This document shows positions 7,335 through 11,587 of a stretch of DNA of 11,587 bases, piece after piece. The stretch spans positions 1 to 11,587 of the forward strand of contig JAKATE010000053.1 in assembly GCA_021828085.1 (NCBI GenBank), in the 5' to 3' direction. How positions within the stretch are numbered: the first letter of the stretch is position 1; the number at the start of each line of letters is the position of its first letter. The notes beneath the pieces are model-generated. The model was not told the origin of the DNA. It saw only the letters and a program-made list of their open reading frames with translations, and did no database searches. This DNA comes from Thermoplasmata archaeon (GTDB lineage Archaea > Thermoplasmatota > Thermoplasmata > Lutacidiplasmatales > UBA184). Made by a program: the position numbers and the translations under genes.

Positions 7335-7880
7335 ATGACGTCTCAGAATGCCCCCCGGGCCTCTCTCCCCACGACCGTTGGACTCGTGGTGGTGGTCTGG
7401 TTCATCCTCGCTGCCGTCGGGTCGCTCCTCTACTTCACGCAACCGAACTACGGGCACTTCTACGGCCTGCTCGACCTGGGGTTCTTCGCCCTGGTGGTCG
7501 GCATCCTCCTCTACATCGTTCAGGCGCTCGCGCGCGACCCGACGCCCTTCAGCTGGGCGGCGGCTTCCTCCTTCTGGTTCGGAGTCGCGGTCCTTCTGGG
7601 GGCCGACCTGCTCACCCCCGACAGTGCTTTCGGGGGTCCGGGGAGCTCGTACACCTTCGGCATCGGGCGAACCCTTTTGTTAGTGGTGATCCTTTTCATC
7701 GTCGTGGCCGGCCTACTGGTCCAGCGCTGGCGCCAGACCTCCCGGCAGGTGGACCGGCGCCGATCGGATGAGCGGGCGGCCTGGCGCCAAGCCGCCGGCG
7801 TCTCCCCCCCTCCGTCGAACCCGGCCGCCCCGAGCCTACCTCCGCCCCAAGGAGGCGCCCCACCCCCCGGGGGGAACTGA
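7335..7880 (+). CDS. Four-helix membrane protein with Pro-rich cytoplasmic tail
   Basis: This is a 181-residue integral membrane protein of no family I recognise. Four hydrophobic helices are visible at about residues 14-34, 43-65, 73-94 and 112-131. No signal peptide is separate from the first helix. An Arg-rich segment (RWRQTSRQVDRRR, 131-143) follows the last helix, placing the C-terminus in the cytoplasm by the positive-inside rule. The last 25 residues are Pro-rich (SPPPSN, SLPPPQ, GAPPPGG). The ATG at 7335 is chosen from the TATA-like box; the frame is open further upstream only because it runs through the end of the TPR gene. The next gene starts two bases after its stop, so the two are almost certainly co-transcribed. 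A likely role is as membrane anchor for the zinc-ribbon and SPFH proteins that follow, its tail resembling their Pro-rich linkers. That role is inferred from context only. Confidence 0.8.
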   Translation: MTSQNAPRASLPTTVGLVVVVWFILAAVGSLLYFTQPNYGHFYGLLDLGFFALVVGILLYIVQALARDPTPFSWAAASSFWFGVAVLLGADLLTPDSAFGGPGSSYTFGIGRTLLLVVILFIVVAGLLVQRWRQTSRQVDRRRSDERAAWRQAAGVSPPPSNPAAPSLPPPQGGAPPPGGN

Positions 7881-7882
7881 GC

Positions 7883-8575
7883 ATGGCGGGTTCGGCTCCA
7901 GCCTCCCTCCCTACTAGTTCCCCGCAGTGTCCCCGGTGCGGGGCGAGCGTAACGGCCGGGACCAAGTTCTGCCCCCAATGCGGGGCTCCGCTCACCGCCC
8001 CTTCGGTGACCGCCGCGCCCTCCGGCCCGTCCACGCCGGGAGGGATCGACATCCGCGAGCGTGTCGACCAGGACCGCGGTGCCCTCAAGCGGCTTCAGCT
8101 GCTCATCCCGGGTTTCCGGGCTTACCGTCAGGGCGAGGACGTCCGGGCGGCGGATGCCATCCTGAGGCTCCAGGTGGCGGACCTTCTCGTCCAGGCGATG
8201 CAACGCGTGGACTCTCTGCGCCAACGGATGAGCCGGGACGGTGTGATTACCGGCCTCACCACCATCGGAGGCCTCCGGAGCGAGCTCCAGAGGCTAGAGG
8301 GAGAGATCCGCCATGCGGAGCAAGGCTACACGGGGCTCTCGCCCGCCCTCCGGATCACCCCAGAGACGCTGGACCGGCTCTACGAACGCGACTACCAGTT
8401 CATCGCCTCCGGTCAGGGGGTCCTGTCGGCCATCGCCCCTGTGGAGGCGGCAGTGAGTTCCGGGGTCCCCGCGTCCATCAACTCCACCGTCGACGCTCTT
8501 AGGTCCCGGCTCAAGGACCTGGAGAACACCTTCGCCCAGCGCGTCCAGAACGTTGAGCTGGTGCTGAAGAGCTGA
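7883..8575 (+). CDS. Zinc-ribbon protein with C-terminal helical domain
   Basis: This is a 230-residue soluble protein. Residues 16-33 form a short zinc ribbon (CPRCGASVTAGTKFCPQCG; Cys16, 19, 30, 33), followed by a Pro/Ser/Thr linker to about residue 54. The rest is predicted helical: a segment with LLIPGFRAYRQGEDVRAAD (73-91), then long amphipathic helices rich in Leu, Arg and Glu (about 92-150 and 200-230) that could form a coiled coil or bundle. The IPGFxxY-type segment followed by charged helices recalls an uncharacterised group of bacterial proteins; this is from memory, not a search. No membrane helix is seen. The gene starts two bases after the membrane protein gene and lies 38 bases before the SPFH gene, so it belongs to the same operon. 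The zinc ribbon matches those of the SPFH protein in style. It is not PspA by sequence, although a similar helical partner role is conceivable. Confidence 0.82.
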   Translation: MAGSAPASLPTSSPQCPRCGASVTAGTKFCPQCGAPLTAPSVTAAPSGPSTPGGIDIRERVDQDRGALKRLQLLIPGFRAYRQGEDVRAADAILRLQVADLLVQAMQRVDSLRQRMSRDGVITGLTTIGGLRSELQRLEGEIRHAEQGYTGLSPALRITPETLDRLYERDYQFIASGQGVLSAIAPVEAAVSSGVPASINSTVDALRSRLKDLENTFAQRVQNVELVLKS

Positions 8576-8613
8576 ACCGGCTGGGTGAGAAGAGGATCCT
8601 TCAGGTCAAGAAA

Positions 8614-9810
8614 ATGGCGAACCAAACGAGCTCTTCGATCAAGCAGGGCAGCTTCTTCGGCGCGGTGACCATCATCTGGGAGGATGCGAACAAGGGGACC
8701 AACGTCATGTGGCGGGTGCCCCGGAACATCCGCCTGAACGACAACATCGTCGTCCGGGAGGACGAGTATGCGGTCTTCTTCCGTGACGGGAAGGTCCTCG
8801 CCTACATCGACCGGCCCGACCGCTATGCCCTCACCTCGCTGAACGCCCCGGTGGTCGGGGGTCTCGTGCGCGCCCTGAGCGGGGTGCAGCAGCAGGCGGA
8901 GGTGTACTACCTCCAGCGCCGCTTCTTCGACGGGAAGTTCGGTTCCAAGGAGCCCTACGTCTTCCGGGACCCGGACTTCGGGCTGGTCTCCCTGCGCGTC
9001 TTCGGGGACTTCCGCTGGCGCGTGAACCACCCGGACAACTTCATCACCCAGTTCGTCGGGACCTTCGGCGCCTCCGCCCAGGCGGACGTGGAGGACCGGC
9101 TGCGTGACCAGATGGTGCTGCTGCTCTACGCTTCCCTGGGGCAGGCGAAGGACCAGGGGATGCGCGTGACCGACCTGGCCGCGCAGCTCCCCACGCTGGA
9201 GCAGCTCGTCCTGGGGAAGTCCCCGGACTACTTCGATGCCTACGGGATCGAGATCAACCGCATCCAGGGCCTCTCCATCAACCTCCCGGACGATGTCCAG
9301 AAGGCGGTCTCGACCCGCTCGGCCATGGGGGTGCTGGGCGTGAACTACATGCAGTACCAGGCCGGCCAGGCGATGACCACCGCCGCCGCCAACCAGGGGG
9401 CCGCGGGTTCGGTGGCGGGTCTCGGTGTCGGGCTCGGCGCGGGGATGGGGATGGGCTACGGGATGATGGGCCAGATGGGCTCGGCCTACGGGGCGGCCGC
9501 CGGAGGACCGAGCCGCCCCTGTCCCAAGTGCGGCACCCTGGTGCCGGCCGGCTCGCGCTTCTGCCCTTCCTGCGGCACGTCGATGGAGATGGCGGCGGGC
9601 ACCGGCCCGGCCGTTGCCTGCCCGCGCTGCGGTGCGAGCGTGGCCAGCGGGGTGCGCTTCTGCCCGAACTGTGGCAATCCGATGACGGCTCCCCCCCCCG
9701 CCGCGGCTCCTCCGGCGCCCGCTCCCCCTCCCCCCCGGACCTGCGCGAAGTGTCAGGCGCAGCTTCCCCCGGGGGTGAAGTTCTGCCCGAACTGCGGGGC
9801 TCCGGCGTGA
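8614..9810 (+). CDS. SPFH-domain protein (YdjI / virion core protein-like) with three zinc ribbons
   Basis: SPFH proteins assemble into oligomeric platforms at membranes. In this 398-residue protein the SPFH domain covers about residues 25-235, with family hallmarks: VMWRVPRNI (31-39), VVREDEYAVFFRDGK (46-60), AEVYYLQRRFF (95-105) and RVFGDFRWRV (128-137). There is no N-terminal membrane helix, as in Bacillus YdjI, so it is probably a peripheral membrane protein. A Gly/Met-rich stretch (263-298) follows. Three zinc ribbons come next: Cys303/306/317/320, Cys336/339/350/353 and Cys377/380/391/394, the last two separated by an Ala/Pro linker. The protein ends four residues after the last Cys, and it has more ribbons than I would expect for this family. 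A weak AGGT lies 7 bases before the ATG, which is otherwise without a clear ribosome site. Operon position between two other zinc-ribbon genes suggests that it recruits, or is recruited by, those proteins. Confidence 0.92.
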   Translation: MANQTSSSIKQGSFFGAVTIIWEDANKGTNVMWRVPRNIRLNDNIVVREDEYAVFFRDGKVLAYIDRPDRYALTSLNAPVVGGLVRALSGVQQQAEVYYLQRRFFDGKFGSKEPYVFRDPDFGLVSLRVFGDFRWRVNHPDNFITQFVGTFGASAQADVEDRLRDQMVLLLYASLGQAKDQGMRVTDLAAQLPTLEQLVLGKSPDYFDAYGIEINRIQGLSINLPDDVQKAVSTRSAMGVLGVNYMQYQAGQAMTTAAANQGAAGSVAGLGVGLGAGMGMGYGMMGQMGSAYGAAAGGPSRPCPKCGTLVPAGSRFCPSCGTSMEMAAGTGPAVACPRCGASVASGVRFCPNCGNPMTAPPPAAAPPAPAPPPPRTCAKCQAQLPPGVKFCPNCGAPA

Positions 9811-9827
9811 ACCGCCCCCCGTGAGAG

Positions 9828-9835
9828 CTAAGTAG
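9828..9835 (+). promoter_or_regulatory. Weak TATA-like box before the double zinc-ribbon gene
   Basis: CTAAGTAG is centred about 28.5 bases before the ATG at 9860, in the 49-base gap after the SPFH gene. The spacing fits the pattern of the other boxes in the window, but the sequence is degenerate. It may give the last gene of the cluster a promoter of its own in addition to read-through. Confidence 0.35.
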
Positions 9836-9859
9836 GTCGGGCCGTAGGTCAGGTCGCTC

Positions 9860-10867
9860 ATGTCCCAGTTCTGCACCGCTTGCGGCGCCTCGAACCCGGA
9901 TGACGGACAATTCTGCTACAAGTGCGGCAAGCCGCTGCACGGGACGGCGGCGCCGAGCTCCTCGGCCTCCGCCCCCCCTCCCCCGGTCTCCCCCCCGAGC
10001 GGGCCGGTGGAGCTCAAATGCGCCTCCTGCGGGGCCCCACTCCACCCCCTCGGGGGAGAGATGGTGGTCACCTGTGAGTACTGCGGCAGCAGCACCGCCT
10101 TCTCGGCCCAGGGCTGGAAGGCGATCCAGACCCACACCATGCTCGTCCCGAAGGTGGCCGACGAGGCCTCAGCGCTCGAGGTCTGCCGGGGCTGGATGGA
10201 CCAGGGGATGCTCCACCGGCACCTCTACGAGGACAGCAAGCTCGTGGAGGGGAAGCTCTCCATCGTCCCCTACTGGGTCATCCCGGTCTCGGCGGTGACC
10301 AACTACGTCTACGAGTCCGGTGAGGCCGAGGCGGCCCAGATCGGGGGCTCGCTGGCGGCGGCCGCGCTCATCGGGGCCGCCCTCGGGGGCGGACGTGGCC
10401 GGGGCGGGATGGGCATGATGATGCCCATCGTCGGCTTCGGAGCGATGGGCAGCACGATGAGCGCCGGGCAGAATGCCCGCCGGGCCGCCGAGCTGGCCGG
10501 GCAGTACAACTTCCCTGTCATCGCGGTCCGGGGGCTGCAGAGCTACCAGCCGCGCGACTACCAGTTCGACCTGCTCGCCCGGGAGCCCTACGACAAGCGA
10601 CGGCTTCCCTCCGGCGCTCCGGTCCTCAACGGAGACGTGGGGGAGGATGCCGCGCAGTACACCGCGAAGAACTACGTGGTCCAGCTCCAGGGGGAGAAGG
10701 TCCACAAGGTCCACCGCATGGTCCAGCAGCTCAACACCAAAGCGGACGCCTCCGACGGGGAGCTGCTCCACGTGCCGATCTGGTACTTCACCTTCGAGCA
10801 CAAGAAGGAGCGGACGGTCCTCCTCGTCGATGGTCACCAGATGGCGATCATGAACGCCGTCTCCTGA
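9860..10867 (+). CDS. Double zinc-ribbon protein resembling SPFH-associated (YdjG-like) partners
   Basis: This 335-residue protein begins directly with a short zinc ribbon (Cys5, 8, 19, 22), then a Ser/Ala/Pro linker, then a second, TFIIB/LSD1-like ribbon (CASCGAP and CEYCGSS; Cys54, 57, 72, 75). Two related segments frame the rest: IVPYWVIPVSAVTNYVYE (135-152) and HVPIWYFTFEHKKERTVLLV (304-323), each a Pro-x-Trp strand as in bacterial zinc-ribbon proteins encoded near YdjI-type SPFH genes. Between them lies an Ala/Gly/Met-rich hydrophobic region (162-203, IGGSLAAAALIGAALGG and GMGMMMPIVGFGAMG) that may be a membrane-inserting hairpin. The likely role is membrane recruitment of the SPFH protein, by analogy with Bacillus YdjG; this is inference. 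The gene follows the SPFH gene by 49 bases. Its last 20 bases overlap the convergent gene on the other strand. Confidence 0.85.
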   Translation: MSQFCTACGASNPDDGQFCYKCGKPLHGTAAPSSSASAPPPPVSPPSGPVELKCASCGAPLHPLGGEMVVTCEYCGSSTAFSAQGWKAIQTHTMLVPKVADEASALEVCRGWMDQGMLHRHLYEDSKLVEGKLSIVPYWVIPVSAVTNYVYESGEAEAAQIGGSLAAAALIGAALGGGRGRGGMGMMMPIVGFGAMGSTMSAGQNARRAAELAGQYNFPVIAVRGLQSYQPRDYQFDLLAREPYDKRRLPSGAPVLNGDVGEDAAQYTAKNYVVQLQGEKVHKVHRMVQQLNTKADASDGELLHVPIWYFTFEHKKERTVLLVDGHQMAIMNAVS

Positions 10868-11318
10868 GGACGCCGCCCCGTCGTAGCCAGAACCGGTAGC
10901 GCGAAGGGACGCGCCAGCGTCGCGGGGTCCAGAACGGGCAGCGCTCACAGCGGTAGCCGACCACGGCCCGGCCCCCCTCGAGCGTGCGGTTCTCCCGGGG
11001 GAGCAGACGGCCCCCGCAGACCGGACAGGCGGTGAAGGTGGGCCGGGAGGCCCGGGTGGCGTAGAGGACCTCCAGCCGGATGCGCGGAGACCCCACCAGC
11101 AGGCTCCGGAGCCTCCGCCCGCTCAAACGGGCGGGAGGATCCTCTTGGGCCAACCAGGGCCGGAGCTCCTCCAAGAGGCGGCGCTGGCTCAGCGACCCTC
11201 CCCGGTGCCGGGCGAGCGCCTGGACCGCTTCGGTGAGGACCGACTCGGCCGACGGGCGGCGGAAGCGCTGGACCCGGGAGGAGCGGGCGCCGGCCGGGGC
11301 GCGGGAGCCGTCGGTCAC
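10848..11318 (-). CDS. Small basic protein with helical N-terminus and zinc ribbon
   Basis: This is a 156-residue, Arg-rich protein. Residues about 24-85 are predicted helical and could be a winged-helix or HTH-like fold (ESVLTEAVQAL, SQRRLLEELRPWL, SGRRLRSLL). A zinc ribbon follows with Cys98, Cys101, Cys124 and Cys127 (CPVCGGRL and YRCERCPFW), ending in a motif VPSRYRFWLRR. The NRTLEGG, GYRCERC and VPSRYRF pattern resembles small conserved archaeal zinc-ribbon proteins of unknown role, from memory. The composition suggests nucleic-acid binding, which is an inference. The start is a GTG at 11318, three bases after the stop of the upstream gene, so the two are co-transcribed and probably translationally coupled. 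Its 3' end overlaps the last 20 bases of the convergent double zinc-ribbon gene. A shorter protein starting nearer residue 24 cannot be excluded. Confidence 0.75.
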   Translation of the reverse strand: MTDGSRAPAGARSSRVQRFRRPSAESVLTEAVQALARHRGGSLSQRRLLEELRPWLAQEDPPARLSGRRLRSLLVGSPRIRLEVLYATRASRPTFTACPVCGGRLLPRENRTLEGGRAVVGYRCERCPFWTPRRWRVPSRYRFWLRRGGVLRRRRS

Positions 11319-11321
11319 GGG

Positions 11322-11587
11322 CTACGAATGGCCCTCCCGGGCGTCGATCTCCTGCTGGTAGAAGCGCTGGGCGAGCGACTCCTCCTCGCGGCCGACCGGG
11401 AGGGCGCCGTCCCCCTTCGGATGGGAGAAGTAGCCGAGGAGCGCGGAAGCGGCCGCGAGCTTCACGGCCCGGCCGCGCAGCCGAGGGGAGAAGCGAGGGG
11501 AGGCCGTCCGCGCGAGGGCGCGCTCGGAGACCTCCCGGAGCGTCGTGTAGAGCCCCCGCGAGAGCGCCACCCCCCGCTTCGGCCACT
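11322..11587 (-). CDS. Unrecognised protein, C-terminal part (reaches window edge)
   Basis: The frame is open from the right edge of the window to a TAG at 11322, giving 87 or more residues; a GTG at 11570 would give a complete 82-residue protein. The N-terminal part seen (ALSRGLYTTLREVSERALAR) is amphipathic and helical. A basic patch (RFSPRLRGRAVK) and a mildly hydrophobic helix (LAAASALLGYF) follow, then an acidic tail ending SLAQRFYQQEIDAREGHS. I recognise no family. The three-base gap to the next gene and the sensible amino-acid composition support it over the Pro/Gly/Arg-rich reading in the alternative frame. It is probably a truncated larger gene, but a small complete one is possible. 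Confidence 0.5.
   Translation of the reverse strand, partial: WPKRGVALSRGLYTTLREVSERALARTASPRFSPRLRGRAVKLAAASALLGYFSHPKGDGALPVGREEESLAQRFYQQEIDAREGHS

Noticed and set aside
9520..9798. Tandem DNA repeat in the SPFH gene tail
   Set aside because: The similarity is the three zinc ribbons at protein level; spacing and codons differ, so it is domain repetition and not a simple DNA repeat.
8413..9876. Minus-strand open frame of about 487 codons across the SPFH gene
   Set aside because: It is antisense to an unmistakable SPFH domain and zinc ribbons, with low-complexity Arg/Gly/His composition and no recognisable motif.
10945..11586. Minus-strand open frame of about 213 codons at the right end
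   Set aside because: It is Pro/Gly/Arg-rich low complexity and overlaps two better-supported frames, one with a clear zinc ribbon, separated by only three bases.

Overview
The window is very GC-rich, compact and densely coding, and it most likely comes from an archaeon. Most genes have no convincing Shine-Dalgarno site. Instead, several start codons lie about 25-32 bases downstream of a short AT-rich TATA-like box, the layout of leaderless archaeal transcripts. The protein set (a UvrC, a PPC/DUF296 protein, an HD hydrolase, a giant TPR protein and several zinc-ribbon proteins with Pro-rich linkers) would suit an uncultured high-GC euryarchaeal lineage, for example Thermoplasmatota. That placement is an inference and is weak at phylum level.

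Layout, left to right. (1) 2-1051 (+): the 3' half of uvrC, cut by the window edge, with an unusual C-terminus. (2) 1075-1533 (+): a PPC/DUF296 protein with its own TATA-like box over the uvrC stop codon. (3) 1530-2816 (-): an HD-domain phosphohydrolase of the SAMHD1/dGTPase-like (COG1078-type) group, whose stop codon overlaps that of the PPC gene. (4) 2817-2902: a short divergent promoter region. (5) 2903-7240 (+): a 1445-residue TPR superhelix protein ending in a conserved alpha-helical region, a Pro-rich linker and a Cys/His zinc finger. (6) 7335-10867 (+): four genes encoding a four-helix membrane protein with a Pro-rich tail, a zinc-ribbon helical protein, an SPFH protein with three C-terminal zinc ribbons, and a double zinc-ribbon protein. 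(7) 10848-11587 (-): a small helix-rich/zinc-ribbon protein and, directly upstream of it, an unrecognised gene that reaches the window edge. No gene-free stretch exceeds 300 bases. I saw no tRNA, rRNA, CRISPR array, transposase or clear terminator.

The most interesting part is 7335-10867, possibly together with the TPR gene before it. The SPFH protein is of the YdjI ('virion core protein-like') type, and the last protein of the cluster resembles the zinc-ribbon proteins that accompany it in bacteria. In Bacillus subtilis such proteins (YdjG, YdjH, YdjI) work with PspA in membrane stress. Here the set is in a probable archaeal genome, without PspA in view, with an added four-helix membrane protein and an added zinc-ribbon helical protein. 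I propose that these proteins form a membrane-associated scaffold assembled through zinc ribbons and Pro-rich tails. This is an inference from domain architecture and gene order.
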